64,000 nucleotides of DNA from Eopsaltria australis (GCA_034509425.1 JAVTVJ010000118.1:1736001-1800000), one strand, 5' to 3'. Numbered from the stretch's first letter, positions 40,201 to 48,745 are shown. Notes: generated by a model from the sequence alone, not told the origin. Program-made: numbers and translations.

Positions 40201-43200
40201 GATTATTTTTTTTAATGCTCAATTTAAATTCTTTTTTTAAAATGTAAGCAGTATATGGTAACATATCTGAAAATGCAATTTCACTATTTTAAAATTTATC
40301 TCCTTTAGCTGATACAAGGTTCAAATTACATTGGTGTATAATATTTTCTCCGTTATATTAAAGATTGCTTAGTGAGGAATTACCAACTCTGCAATACTTA
40401 AAAGTCCTTCTGTTTTTATCCAGAGAAGCCAGAAGAGTTGCAATGGTGAAAGCGTACTTACGTATGTGTCTTTTGGTGAAAATATACTTATAATACATGT
40501 CTTTTCCTCTCTTTTTATATCATTTAGATATCAGCATGAATCAATTCCAAGTCCACTGGTTACTGGAGTCCTGTGCACACAATGACACCAAAGGACTTAA
40601 GAAAGTAACAGAGCTGACTTATGTAAGTCTCTATTCAGCCTTCTATTTGACTCTGAGTAATTCCTAGGCAGCAAGAGAAAGGATGGTTGTGTAACAACAC
40701 AATATGTGTTAAATCCCGTTTCATAGATCAGTAAGGATGCTTTCTTTTTTATGTTCCTCTTTGGCGAAAGATAATAATTATGTATCTGGACTGGTTTTGG
40801 GTTGCTTAGATTTTCTAAATCCACACTAGGTAAAATCTTTTATCTGTTTTTGTTGTTATTCACAAAATGAGACCAAACTTCTTAACTAAGTACTTATATA
40901 TCTCTACAGCATATAGAACATGGAACTTTATCTGCAATAAATAATGTAGGACTTTAGCACATTGGAAATACTGGACAGTACTGAACAGTAATAATAATAA
41001 TTAATAAACCAGGTTTTCTTTTAGACATGCAGGTGGGTTTCACAACCCTGAGGAGAATAATAGGTAAGAAAAGAAGGACTGTAGATGACAAATACTAGAT
41101 ATTAAATCTGGAAGTCTGACAGATATCAGGTAGGGAGAAAAGCTCCATGTAAGTCATGTCAGCCCAAATATATATTGCAGTGGCAGTACTTTGTACTCAA
41201 TTTGTTGGCAATCTAGTGTCATCTGTCTCTGTAACACATTATTTGAACAACAGAATAGTGTGATTGGTGCATCAGAATTTATTTAGTGTGTTATGGAGAA
41301 TGGACAAAATCACAATTCACCTTTCCTTCTTACCCTGTTCTGCACCACCCCATCAATTCAGAGGAGTTAATGGCATGTAAAAGAGTAAATCAAAAGACAT
41401 AATTTCTCACACAGGATGGTGTTAACATGTGAGATTCACTGCTTCATGGGGTCAGCAAAGCAAATGTTAGAGGTGAATTTAAAACATGATTTTGACATGT
41501 TTTGATCATTCACAATATTTCAAGAAATGCACATTGGAGATAGGAGAAACTTAACATTTAAGAAGTTCATTTCCACTAGAGGTCAGAAAAGACTGTTCGG
41601 ACATCTGTCCAAATGCATTGTGGGATTAATGAACTTATTTCCTTTCAATCATTTATGGTAATTCATCCAATCTACTTCAGGAAACTCTGTGTTTCTTTTG
41701 GGGAAGAAACTATCCACAAGCAAACAGATGAAGGCCGATGTACAAAAGATTTACCACTGGGTATGTGTAGGTCAAGGAGGATAAAGGCCTTAGGCTTTCA
41801 GTGTTGAGCTTTTGGGCCCTGTCACGATAAATAAAAATAATCCTGTCACAATTTTACTGAGACATCAAACATGGACCACTCTTGCAGCAAGTGGAAGGCA
41901 GGGTAGTCAAGTCACATCACAGCTCAATCTGTATGTCCCATCAAAAATGACCTTCCAAGTGAAGGTTAGACTAATTTGCAATTAGAAAAAAGAGGGAGTT
42001 ATGCAGAAGAACATGGAAAATTAGTGATTCTGAAGGGAATTAAAGATCTAAAAGTCAGTGAAAGACTTTTGACCTTAGCCAGTAACGTATTATTAGATAT
42101 TTTTCCAGGATAAAAATCAACCAACCAACCATTTTCTTCCATATATGATTTGTGCTAAAGCTTTCAGACTGTAATTTTTAAAAGTACTTTGGACAATAAG
42201 AATTGAGCAGGACACTTACACTTTGTGTAAAGTTTTCTTCTCCACTCATTGTCCTTAAACAGAGACTTGTGCTTTGTATTTAGCTGTGGAGTTTTTCTTC
42301 CTGGTATAGAAGTACTTAATGTACTGAAGTGGAAAAATATGTATCCATAATGCCATGCTGAACTTTAAATGTGCTTTTAAAAAGTTAAACATAGATGAAG
42401 CCTGTCATTTACAGCAGCTTAACTCAGCTTTCTTACATTTATTTAATTCGATTAGCATTTATATCCTCACAGTGCTACCCCCACTGCCATCATTCAGGGA
42501 GACTGTTCCAAATATTAGAAGTCAGTTGCTTTGATGCAGTGTGTCAAAGAAACTGTGTAGAATTGAAGGACATACTCAAATACCATGCTAATATATTTTA
42601 CTACTGAAAATAATCATAGCATTGACAATATTTGCTTTCTTCTCTGAGTTAAAACCACATTGGCATGTGTTAAGCATCCAGGAAAATTTTTTTTTTGGAG
42701 AAAACTTTTCTTCTTTTGCCAAAGTTATTTTTCAATTTGTTCGTACTTTTCCTTCTTCTCTTCCTTGCATGTGTTTTTCTTATTGTAGGAAAACTACATT
42801 ATTCTGAAGGACCTGTCATTTTCATGCAAATACAAAGTAACTGTTCTGCCTGCAAAATCTAAAGGTCGTTTTAAGGCTGAGAGTACTTTCTTTGTTACCC
42901 CACCTTGCTCTGCATTTAAAGAAAAAAAACACAAGCACATTAATTGTCCTGCTGAAGGAGGTAAGGCATGATCTGAAGAACTATCAAATAGTTCCAAATG
43001 CATTTATAATCACCTAAAGAGAGTCTTTAAAAACAGTTCTAGAACAGGGAATGAGAGATTAAAAACAAATAAAAATATGACTAATGTTTATGTGAAAATC
43101 AACAGAAATACACAGACATATCGATTTTGGCTAGGATATTATTGCTGTTTTATCAATTAAGTGTAATCGTAGTGGACATTTGTAATGGCATGGTTGGGGG

Positions 43201-46200
43201 TTTTTGGTAATGAAGGATGGTTTCCCAATTGAATTTATTATAATGATGGATGATAACTGTAAACATGATTATGGTGGTGTGACCCGTCTTTTTAATGTTC
43301 TGCTGCAGATGCAAGCTGCTTTTTCAGTTTGATTTTGTTTAGGTTAATTCTGCTCTCAAATAAGAAGTACAGGTCCTCATATCTTTTACAGCACTGTTAC
43401 AATGTATAGCTAGAGGGTTATGGAAGTTACAGGTATTGGTTGGAGAAGACCTCTGTGGTCAGGTCAGCCATGGCTTTGCACTGCCAAGGGTGGACCTTTG
43501 CCAAGGTGGCAGCCTTTCTCTCTGGTTAGAGGGTAGCCTGACGTTGAGTCCCTCCTGTTCTCAAGGGTACTCCCACGCTCCATAAGTCACCTAGAGCCCT
43601 GCTGGCCATCACTGCCATCTTCTTAATGCCTGTGCTGACAGTTTCTAGCATTACAGGCTTCCTGGGCAGCTGTAACTCAGGTATAACTTTCCCCTAATCA
43701 GAGTGCCCCTATTAACTTGTACTGCAGTTTTAGAGCGTGAATTCTTATTTTTGGCTGAATTATGGAGTTCTGTGCTACCCTGTGAATTTTCTTGTGGTCC
43801 CAAAACTTCCAGCCTGAGCTCAGGTATTCTGAATTATAAGGAACAGGAGGGTGGCTCACTGTGAATGAGGCACTTAGGTCTTTACTTGCCATGGCTCACC
43901 TGCAGCTGACAGCACTTTATCTGAAGTTTGAGTTTGGCCCAAAGTGTCAGTGGAATATATCACAGCTTGGCTTTGGTTAACACTGAAAACATGGTGGTAG
44001 AAAGCTGACTGGATCCTGTGTAACACCAGAAATACAGCTCTGCCTGACCTTGATTTTTGAAGTTAAATGAATATTATTGAAGGTTATCTCTTAAAAGTTT
44101 AATTTATATTTTTTTGCTTTCCAAATTTGTAGTGCCAGTTCTACCCAAAGTGTTGGCCAAACCCGAGAATCTGTCTGCATCTTTCATTGTTCAGGAAGGT
44201 AACATCACTGGTCATTTTTCCTGGAAGATATCTAAGGCAGACCTTCACCAGCCCATGACAGGGTTTCAAGTCACTTGGGCAGAAGTGACCACAGAGAGCC
44301 GGCAGAACAGTTTACCCAACAGCATCATTTCACAGTCACAGATACTGCCAGCAGTAAGTTGTTTGTCACTTTCTTTTGCCAGTGGGTCTCTGTGTGTCTG
44401 TAGCTCATTTGTATGTTTAGTGGTAATGCAAATGTCAAACACTCTGACTCTGCAGGTAAGTTGGAGCAGGAAGTGCTTAATTTTTCCTCCTCGATAGAGA
44501 TACAAAGCATAGCTACTCTTCTTGATGATACATCTAACATTTTAATGTGCAGAATTTTCATATTAGCAGCCTTTGCCTGAGAAGTGCCTGAAGAGAAGAT
44601 CATCTGTATAGCAGTAGATAGTTCCTATTTTCTTTTGATGATAATGCTGTTAATTTAACCATACTCTAGTTTTACTAATTATTTGGTGTCCAAGTTGAGG
44701 AATTTAAGAGAATTTTTTTCTTCCTTTCAGTCACTTATTGCTCTGAAAGAAAATAGATCACTTTCCCCCATCTATATGCACCGTAGCTCGATGGACAAAT
44801 AATTTTAAGGAGAACTAGATTTCACTGTTCATTGTCTGTGCAAAATTTACCAATTTAAATTCTTCCCCTTTTTTTTCTCTAAGACAGCCTTTGCTATTTC
44901 CAGAAGTTCCTCTTCTGGCAGAGGCAAGTGAAGAGACCTTCATTCAACCTCTGCTGCCAGCATCAACAGACCATGAGATACTGATTTTCACTGTGGTTAC
45001 CATCTTCTTTTTTCAGGAGTAGTATATATTATATTTAGAATTTCTATTATTTTTTGCAAGCTTTTGGTCCAGTTAGATCTGAAATACATATAAAGTTTTA
45101 TTTAAAAGACTCCTTTTCATTGTGTTATGCTTTAGTTTTTATCTGTGTGTTCACTACTGTAAAGCCTGGAGATTTCTTTCATTATCTGTCACTATATGTA
45201 TCTGTCTATTTATGGCACCTGGTTAACTTGTAGAAGGCTCTGATTTGAGTTGAAACAGGGTCTTTTGTCTCTCAGAAACCACCAAAATTTAAGGTATTTT
45301 ACGCCAAGGGCCATTCACTCTGACTAAAAACGTAGTATTTACACAACCAGTGCTGCACAGGGCCTGACTGCTGGAAGAGCACCTGGATGAGCAGAGTGAG
45401 GGTACAAGTGCAATGTATGCACTCCTCTCTCTGCCCTGCCCATGCAGGATTTTATATGAGATGGAACAGCTTCATCCTGGTCTGTTAAAGGCAGTCCCAT
45501 CTCAGAATATGTGCTAATTTGCCAGGAAAACAACGTGTTTCCCCCCACTTTTTCTCTCTCTCCTTTCCATTTTACTGTCTGCTCTGGCAGTAGCAGCAAA
45601 TTATCCCACAGGAATAACCAAAGTTATTCCCACAACTTGCTTTGGCTTCCCCACATGGGGTGGGTACAGTGCCAACCAGAATAACTTGTCCTGTGGATTC
45701 CTAGCCAGACCAGCCTGGTTGGTGACAGGAGCACCCTGTGCCTCCACTATCCAGCATCACTGCTCCAGCTGTCCCCTTCCTGGGACTGGGCCTTTTCAGC
45801 TTGGAATAAGATGAGTGATTTGTTCTAACTTAATGCAGATGATGCTTTGATTTATAGTTTTGATTTTGATTTAGATGAATGACTTCTGATTCATCAATAT
45901 CTGTCAGTCTTTAGCCAGATGTATTCCCATCTGGAAGTTTCTATAAAATTGCTTTGAAATTATTTTGCACATGCCTAAGTGACCACAAAAGTTATGGAAC
46001 AGTGAAAAGGGAATCCATCACACCATAAATGACATTAAGAGAAGAAGACAAATTCTTATGGTGTAACTGGGACAAATCTGAAATTAGTGTGGTCAGCCTT
46101 TTTTTTTCACTAACTTCAGAAGTGGCCCCAGGCCAGCCACTACTTAAATTACCAATTAGTAGAATTCACATGCAAATCCAAAATAAAAACAAGTTTATAT

Positions 46201-47455
46201 AATTAACATGTTTGTTAAAAAGAATGGTTAGGAAATTACATTTTTATTCATTTTTTAGTGATGAACACATCACTAAATTGATCAGCATACTTTCTATAAC
46301 CCTCTGTAGCAGCTTGGACCTTGTACACATGGAACCGTAGTATTATGGTTAAAATGTGTCTATTCAAAGGGAATGGCAAGCAAAAAATTCAAAACACACT
46401 CGCTCAACAAAATGACGTATATGTTAAATCCTTTTAACAGAATTCTCTGTAAATAATTTGTGGCTGCTGACAGCGATAGAATCTGTTTAAACCACTGATG
46501 TGTGTGAGTAGAGCAACTATGTTTTATTTTTTGATGGTCTGCAAATTGAAGAGATTTATTTATTTTTAGGACCATTATGTCCTCACCGTGCCCAACCTGA
46601 GGCCATCGATGCTGTACCGCCTGGAAGTTCAGGTGCTGACGACTGGTGGGGAAGGGCCAGCCACGATCAAATCCTTCCGAACGCCTGACCTTCCTCCGTT
46701 TGCACCCCACAGTAAGCACTGCACTCTTCTGATGTGCTGGTGACATGTCACAAAACTTCAGTCTTTCACATGTGAAGAGTTTTTTCAAGCCTTAGAGTTT
46801 TTACTGATTCCAGTAGCATTCCTACTTAAGATGTGTGAAAATACTGGCTTTTATCCTCCCCATAACCGTTCATCAGCGCAATGGAAGCAAATCCAGTCTT
46901 TCACTCAGTTTTTGTGGTCTAATATGTGCCATTCATTGCAGCCACAGCTCTTTGGCTTATGCCTGCAGCACTTGGGATTCTAAACTGGTCTGTTCTCCAG
47001 GTGCTGCCTGGAAGATTATATAGCTTTCAAGATTTGATTTTTCTGGGTTCACTCAGTCCAACATGGCTAAAGCTTAGACATTTTTCTAAAGCAATGCAAA
47101 TCTCTTAATGGCCATTTCCAGCACTTCATGGGTTTCTGAAAAATACAGCTCAGTGTTGCAAAGTCAAGTAGAAAATACAATTAGTTCAAAATTTGTCTAT
47201 TGAATATTTTTGTCCTTTCACAGGCCCACTAAAGTTGTCTGGACTGAACATGCACATAGTTGTCAGCACAGGGACAGCACTTACAAGCTGAGGGATTGAA
47301 AGCTGAAGGTCTCACAAAATCTTTTCATTATGGATAAATGTTGACATTACATATCCAGGGTTTGATATGTGCATAATTTCCTGTTCTTTTGTTTAGGACC
47401 TCATTTGAAGCAACATCATCCACATCATTACAAGCCATCCCCAGAGAAATATTAG
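1069..47455 (+). CDS. ANOS1: ANOS1 (anosmin-1) coding region, 3' three quarters, ten exons
   Basis: Ten exons splice into one open frame of about 501 residues that I recognise along its whole length as anosmin-1, the extracellular matrix glycoprotein lost in human X-linked Kallmann syndrome. In the family it is secreted, binds heparan sulfate and FGFR1 complexes, and guides olfactory and GnRH neurons. The exons encode FnIII-1 (exons 5-6), FnIII-2 (7-8), FnIII-3 (9-11), FnIII-4 (12-13) and a His-rich tail (14). Every border is AG|GT, and the phases fit from end to end: 1,0,1,0,1,1,0,1,0,1 for introns 4-13. N-glycosylation sequons are visible in exons 5 (NIS), 7 (NIS), 10 (NDT) and 12 (NLS, NIT). 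The N-terminal signal peptide, Cys-rich region and WAP domain are outside the window. Numbering follows the human 14-exon gene from memory. No frameshift or internal stop is seen. Confidence 0.96.
1254..5205 (+). other. ANOS1: ANOS1 intron 5
   Basis: About 4 kb of intron between phase-0 borders. An A run lies at about 1463-1478. The stretch 3879-3966 looks exon-like (acceptor-like tttatcag before it, open frame, weak donor after it), but its 88-nt length would break the frame; it is discussed as a finding. No mobile element is recognisable and nothing else coding is seen. Confidence 0.8.
5206..5335 (+). CDS. ANOS1: ANOS1 exon 6: second half of FnIII-1
   Basis: 130 bp: 43 codons from [12 protein letters not shown] to HFRSSR plus the first base of an Asp codon completed by exon 7. 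The core [18 protein letters not shown] is the F-G strand region of an FnIII domain (the Y-x-F-R-V-x-A-x-N pattern) and is nearly identical to human anosmin-1. The acceptor is cccaccag (to 5205) and the donor gtgagt (5336-5341). Base composition is odd: I count 15 CpGs in 130 bp, while the flanking introns have almost none. Open frames of 125 and 64 codons on the minus strand here are shadows of this GC-rich exon. Confidence 0.97.
11148..11192. repeat. Short tandem repeat, 13-bp unit
   Basis: Two exact copies of tgcagaaatattc (11148-11160 and 11161-11173) are followed by a diverged third. Related cagaa motifs start near 11128. The unit contains ttctgcagaa, itself a palindrome across copy junctions. 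No function is implied. Confidence 0.8.
13120..13211. repeat. Diverged 46-bp tandem duplication
   Basis: Two adjacent segments of about 46 bp (from 13120 and from 13166) share the order tgtgtgag, aaacag, catccatt, atttc/atttaa. They differ at roughly a quarter of positions, which suggests an old local duplication inside intron 6. Confidence 0.7.
13822..13847. repeat. Perfect 26-bp palindrome
   Basis: The 13-base arm gaaaagattcaat is followed immediately by its exact reverse complement, with no spacer. The next bases outward (g at 13821, t at 13848) do not pair. It lies deep in intron 6. Confidence 0.9.
14583..14785 (+). CDS. ANOS1: ANOS1 exon 7: first half of FnIII-2
   Basis: 203 bp: two bases complete Asp, then 67 codons starting [16 protein letters not shown] and ending [10 protein letters not shown]. 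Typical FnIII features are the Pro-rich entry, the W of [10 protein letters not shown] and the HHYKVFWSW strand. The KKKRRK cluster is conserved with human; a basic surface of the FnIII domains is held to bind heparan sulfate. A sequon NIS is present. The acceptor is aattctag (to 14582) and the donor gtaaga (14786-14791), with phase 0 downstream. A second, better donor (gtaagt, 14846-14851) lies 60 nt further on and is reached by the same open frame; I chose the first because it matches the human junction (TDG followed by a QN-type residue pair). Confidence 0.95.
14786..17247 (+). other. ANOS1: ANOS1 intron 7
   Basis: A 2.46 kb phase-0 intron, AT-rich. Its first 60 nt stay open in the exon 7 frame up to a consensus donor at 14846. 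No mobile element or other gene is seen. Confidence 0.8.
14846..14851 (+). promoter_or_regulatory. ANOS1: Candidate alternative 5' splice site of exon 7
   Basis: gtaagt is the full consensus donor hexamer. It follows an AGT codon that ends exactly at 14845 in the exon 7 frame, so its use would add 20 codons in phase 0 and keep the reading frame into exon 8. The extension carries an NGT glycosylation sequon. Whether it is used cannot be told from sequence. Confidence 0.4.
17248..17395 (+). CDS. ANOS1: ANOS1 exon 8: second half of FnIII-2
   Basis: 148 bp: 49 codons from [20 protein letters not shown] through [11 protein letters not shown] to DIRNN, then one base of a Lys codon completed in exon 9. 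[15 protein letters not shown] is the classic E-F loop and F strand of FnIII (L-x-P-x-x-x-Y-x-V). It aligns directly with human LQPDCDYVVELQAIT; the human Cys is Ser here. The acceptor is attatag (to 17247) and the donor gtgagt (17396-17401). Confidence 0.96.
17396..22162 (+). other. ANOS1: ANOS1 intron 8
   Basis: A 4.77 kb phase-1 intron. A T run lies at about 18933-18947. An open frame of 134 codons (19512-19916, + strand, GTG start) is the longest intronic one but resembles nothing I know. No mobile element is recognisable. Confidence 0.78.
22163..22312 (+). CDS. ANOS1: ANOS1 exon 9: linker and start of FnIII-3
   Basis: 150 bp: two bases complete Lys, then 49 codons from [11 protein letters not shown] to QVKVYWKKT, plus the first base of Asp. 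The first half is a basic, poorly conserved inter-domain linker ([15 protein letters not shown]). The second half, [17 protein letters not shown], starts FnIII-3 and is near-identical to human. Both flanking introns are phase 1 and the length is divisible by three, so the exon is a symmetric cassette whose skipping would keep the frame. The acceptor is cattgcag (to 22162) and the donor gttagt (22313-22318). Confidence 0.96.
24651..24669. repeat. Poly-T tract (19 T)
   Basis: An uninterrupted run of 19 T follows cacac. It could be the A-tail of a decayed minus-strand retroposed sequence or a simple slippage tract. I see no recognisable element attached. Confidence 0.9.
25295..25319. repeat. TA-rich microsatellite
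   Basis: An imperfect (TA)n tract interrupted by one AAA step. It is flanked on both sides by the short direct repeat agtccta. Confidence 0.85.
25662..26460 (-). mobile_element. CR1 LINE, 5'-truncated, minus orientation
   Basis: The left edge carries the reverse complement of the CR1 3' terminus: two copies of tcacagaa, then the region read on the minus strand as ggttggactagatgatctcc. Reading leftward on the minus strand from about 26460, the element encodes the C-terminal part of CR1 ORF2, for example [14 protein letters not shown] near 26285-26330, and then the 3' UTR. About 0.8 kb survives of an element of roughly 4.5 kb, as is usual for CR1 copies, which are 5'-truncated on insertion. 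No long open frame remains on its own strand. The 113- and 132-codon open frames on the + strand here are antisense shadows. Confidence 0.93.
26905..27015 (-). mobile_element. Old CR1 fragment, minus orientation
   Basis: The order aatcatagaa, gggctggaaaggac, ctctggaggt-like, ccaacc, ctgctcaaag, then a gttgttcag-like segment follows the reverse complement of a CR1 3' end with many substitutions. It is more decayed than the copy 450 bp to the left, so it is probably an older insertion. The right boundary is uncertain. Confidence 0.75.
27786..27873. repeat. Exact 44-bp tandem duplication
   Basis: The segment beginning ttgctgtctttcatttaggc occurs twice with a 44-bp period (27786-27829 and 27830-27873). 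It is identical over at least 42 positions. Identity this high implies a recent event. Confidence 0.92.
30885..30907. repeat. TA-rich simple repeat
   Basis: A short tatatatata tract followed by gcatacatatata. It is likely length-polymorphic but otherwise unremarkable. Confidence 0.75.
30999..31132 (-). mobile_element. tRNA-Ile-headed SINE with CR1 tail (TguSINE1-like), minus orientation
   Basis: Read on the minus strand from about 31131, it starts with agctcacttggtcagagc (a tRNA D-arm or Pol III A-box), then ctgctaatag (an anticodon loop with AAT, isoleucine), then ggttgtgggtttgatcccc (T-arm or B-box). The body cattcactcaagagttgg leads into a CR1-like 3' end (gtccttccaactcagaac, ttctgtggttctgt). 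This head-tail pairing is what I recall of TguSINE1 of zebra finch, a family mobilised by the CR1 machinery and confined to passerines. The copy is complete or nearly so and carries several substitutions. Confidence 0.9.
38768..38918 (+). mobile_element. CR1 LINE 3' end, plus orientation
   Basis: About 150 bp matches a CR1 3' terminus in sense orientation: ccatccctggcagtgtacaa, gccgggttggatggggc, the ggtgtctctgcccatggcag segment, then aagtctcttccaacac and the terminal 8-mer repeat atgattctatgattct. It is only the 3' UTR, with no coding part. Orientation is opposite to the 25.7 kb copy. Confidence 0.92.
39238..39295 (-). mobile_element. Short decayed CR1 3' end, minus orientation
   Basis: The stretch aatcatagaaggatggaatg, then ggcttaggtcagaagagccc and ttaaggatcatctag, resembles the reverse complement of a CR1 3' terminus. 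It lies 320 bp right of a plus-oriented CR1 end. The two face opposite ways and are probably independent insertions. Confidence 0.7.
40528..40622 (+). CDS. ANOS1: ANOS1 exon 10: middle of FnIII-3
   Basis: 95 bp: two bases complete Asp, then 31 codons [20 protein letters not shown] to KKVTELTY. It aligns with the human segment that contains CAHN followed by a glycosylation sequon (NDT here), but much of the rest has diverged, making it the least conserved exon of the set. The acceptor is catttag (to 40527) and the donor gtaagt (40623-40628), with phase 0 downstream. The Cys likely pairs within the FnIII-3 cysteine set shared with exon 11. Confidence 0.95.
40623..42788 (+). other. ANOS1: ANOS1 intron 10
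   Basis: A 2.17 kb phase-0 intron. AT-rich, with no recognisable repeat family, RNA gene or extra exon. Confidence 0.8.
42789..42960 (+). CDS. ANOS1: ANOS1 exon 11: end of FnIII-3
   Basis: 172 bp: 57 codons from [20 protein letters not shown] to HINCPAEG plus the first base of Val. [19 protein letters not shown] is the E-F region of FnIII-3 and is almost unchanged from human. Conserved cysteines appear at FSC, PPC and INC. The linker is strongly basic (KEKKHKH). The acceptor is attgtag (to 42788) and the donor gtaagg (42961-42966). Confidence 0.97.
42961..44132 (+). other. ANOS1: ANOS1 intron 11
   Basis: A 1.17 kb phase-1 intron. A somewhat GC-richer stretch lies at about 43480-43700, with no recognisable coding or repeat content. 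Confidence 0.8.
44133..44353 (+). CDS. ANOS1: ANOS1 exon 12: first half of FnIII-4
   Basis: 221 bp: two bases complete Val, then 73 codons including [39 protein letters not shown] and [18 protein letters not shown], ending SQSQILPA. It is nearly identical to human FnIII-4, with the conserved B-strand Trp and C-strand Q-V-T-W. Sequons NLS and NIT are present. The acceptor is atttgtag (to 44132) and the donor gtaagt (44354-44359), with phase 0 downstream. Confidence 0.97.
44354..46569 (+). other. ANOS1: ANOS1 intron 12
   Basis: A 2.2 kb phase-0 intron. It holds a cryptic exon candidate at 44888 (see separate entry) and a GC-richer stretch at about 45340-45800 without recognisable content. No mobile element is identified. 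Confidence 0.78.
44888..45022 (+). other. ANOS1: Candidate cryptic or alternative exon of ANOS1
   Basis: A strong polypyrimidine tract (ttcttccccttttttttctc, about 44860-44879) and acag precede position 44888. From there the frame is open for 44 codons to TAG at 45020-45022, in the same phase 0 in which exon 12 ends. The peptide begins [12 protein letters not shown] and ends with the hydrophobic run [12 protein letters not shown] followed by QE. An AG|gcaagt (GC-type donor consensus) at 44924 would instead give a 36-nt in-frame cassette. A TATAAA at about 45090, a weak variant poly(A) signal, lies downstream of the stop. No homology is known to me; expression is unproven. Confidence 0.3.
46570..46711 (+). 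CDS. ANOS1: ANOS1 exon 13: second half of FnIII-4
   Basis: 142 bp: 47 codons from [20 protein letters not shown] to [12 protein letters not shown] plus the first base of Arg. [16 protein letters not shown] is the canonical FnIII E-F loop and F strand. [14 protein letters not shown] closes strand G. It is GC-rich with eight CpGs. The acceptor is atttttag (to 46569) and the donor gtaagc (46712-46717). The 142-codon minus-strand open frame across this exon is a shadow. Confidence 0.97.
46712..47396 (+). other. ANOS1: ANOS1 intron 13
   Basis: A 685-bp phase-1 intron with nothing recognisable in it. The acceptor is tgtttag, ending at 47396. Confidence 0.85.
47397..47455 (+). CDS. ANOS1: ANOS1 exon 14, coding part: His-rich C-terminus and stop
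   Basis: Two bases complete Arg, then [18 protein letters not shown] and TAG at 47453-47455. The human protein ends with an equivalent His-rich, basic tail ([12 protein letters not shown]). Six His in 19 residues with Lys and Arg suggest a charge- or metal-sensitive tail; a role in heparin or cell-surface binding is inference. Confidence 0.97.
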
Positions 47456-47990
47456 ACTGTTTCAGATGATTATACAAATAACTGAGGGAAAAAACTGAGC
47501 TCCCAAATGAGGGCTGGGTAACAGCACACCTGTTGGAGCAGTGAACCCAGTTCTTCAATGGAAGTTACCATCTTGTACCATCTGTATCTACTTCTCTGTA
47601 GTTTAGTCATGAAGAATTATATTTGCACCATGACCAGGATGAATCATGCAGCAAGTATCATTTCAGTACCTGCACTCTTCAACAAACTGAAGATTGCATC
47701 CAAGTCAACACCTGTGAGAAAATTAGAAGTGTGTTCATTATAATGTTTTCATATTCTGTGTTTAAAGTAGGTTGAAGCAGTGCAGTGTATACAGCTTTTT
47801 CTCTTATTGAATTCAGTGTTACTATTTGCAAGGTCCTGTGATGTATACATACTTTTGAAACAGGCCATGTTCTCATCAGTGGATTTAAATTATCTATTTT
47901 ACTTAAAGCCCTGCCTGACACCAATTTAAGCCCTAGTGTATTTTGCTATTAAAGAATATCTCCATATGTCTGAAATGAGGACATAAGTGA

Positions 47991-47996
47991 AATAAA
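47991..47996 (+). promoter_or_regulatory. ANOS1: Candidate proximal poly(A) signal AATAAA
   Basis: A canonical hexamer about 540 bp after the stop codon. Its use would give a short 3' UTR. It is followed by T-poor sequence, so it may be weak. Confidence 0.35.
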
Positions 47997-48745
47997 TACC
48001 AGTAACAGAAACCTTGAAATAAGCAGTTTTTAATAATTGCAGTGTCACCATGGAGGAGGATGATGATACATATGTATTACCCATCTGGTCTAAAGTGGTA
48101 GTGTTCTATCATGTAGATCTTCTATTAATATAGGTAATAGTTAAAGGATATACAGGGTAGAAATACCATTGTAGAGAAACAAATGGCAATTAATACAATT
48201 GTTTAAAATTTATGGCAGTGAATGCAATTAACTGATAGGTCCTAGAAGAACAACTTTTAAATTCTTACTTACAATTTTTTGATATATAATATTTCAAGGT
48301 GTAATATCTTGAATAGAAACACCGATTTTCTAGTTAAAAATCTGAATAGTTAACATCAAAGCTTTAGAAACTGAAATTCTGAGGCACATTTATTATTCAA
48401 GTAGCTGTAGAGCTACTTTTTGGCTTTGAATTTTGATGCACATATTTCTTTTCCCTGTGGATATTTAGAACAGAAGGATGGATGTATTGGCTTTATTTTG
48501 CTGTTCTGCTTACAGAAAGAATTATGTGACAATATTCTGGCATCTGGAAAACATTGGCTTATAGTTTATTTGAATTCATTTTTCAAATTTAGACAGAAGG
48601 GTGCCCTTTTTAACCATAAGGGAATTCATATTGCCTTATTGTGCAATATAAACTGTCTAGAATAATTTGTCACACAGAGACACATGTCTCAATAGTAAAC
48701 AGAAACTGCTTGGATTTATTATTGAGAGGGTGGAAAGTATCTGCC

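Larger units (their letters stand above)
22313..40527 (+). other. ANOS1: ANOS1 intron 9 (18.2 kb, repeat-bearing)
   Basis: The largest intron of the window and the main site of insertions: a CR1 at about 25662-26460, an older CR1 piece at about 26905-27015, a tRNA-headed SINE at about 30999-31132, a CR1 3' end at about 38768-38918, and another short CR1 piece at about 39238-39295. It also carries a 19-T run (24651-24669), TA-rich simple repeats near 25295-25319 and 30885-30907, a 44-bp exact tandem duplication (27786-27873), and a small direct repeat (tttaacctatttct at 38521 and 38552). Between these I see ordinary AT-rich intron with no exon. Confidence 0.82.

Noticed and set aside
46360..46788. 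142-codon open frame on the minus strand, the longest in the window
   Set aside because: It overlaps exon 13 antisense. Its translation is unlike any protein I know, and the + strand exon explains the GC-rich open stretch.
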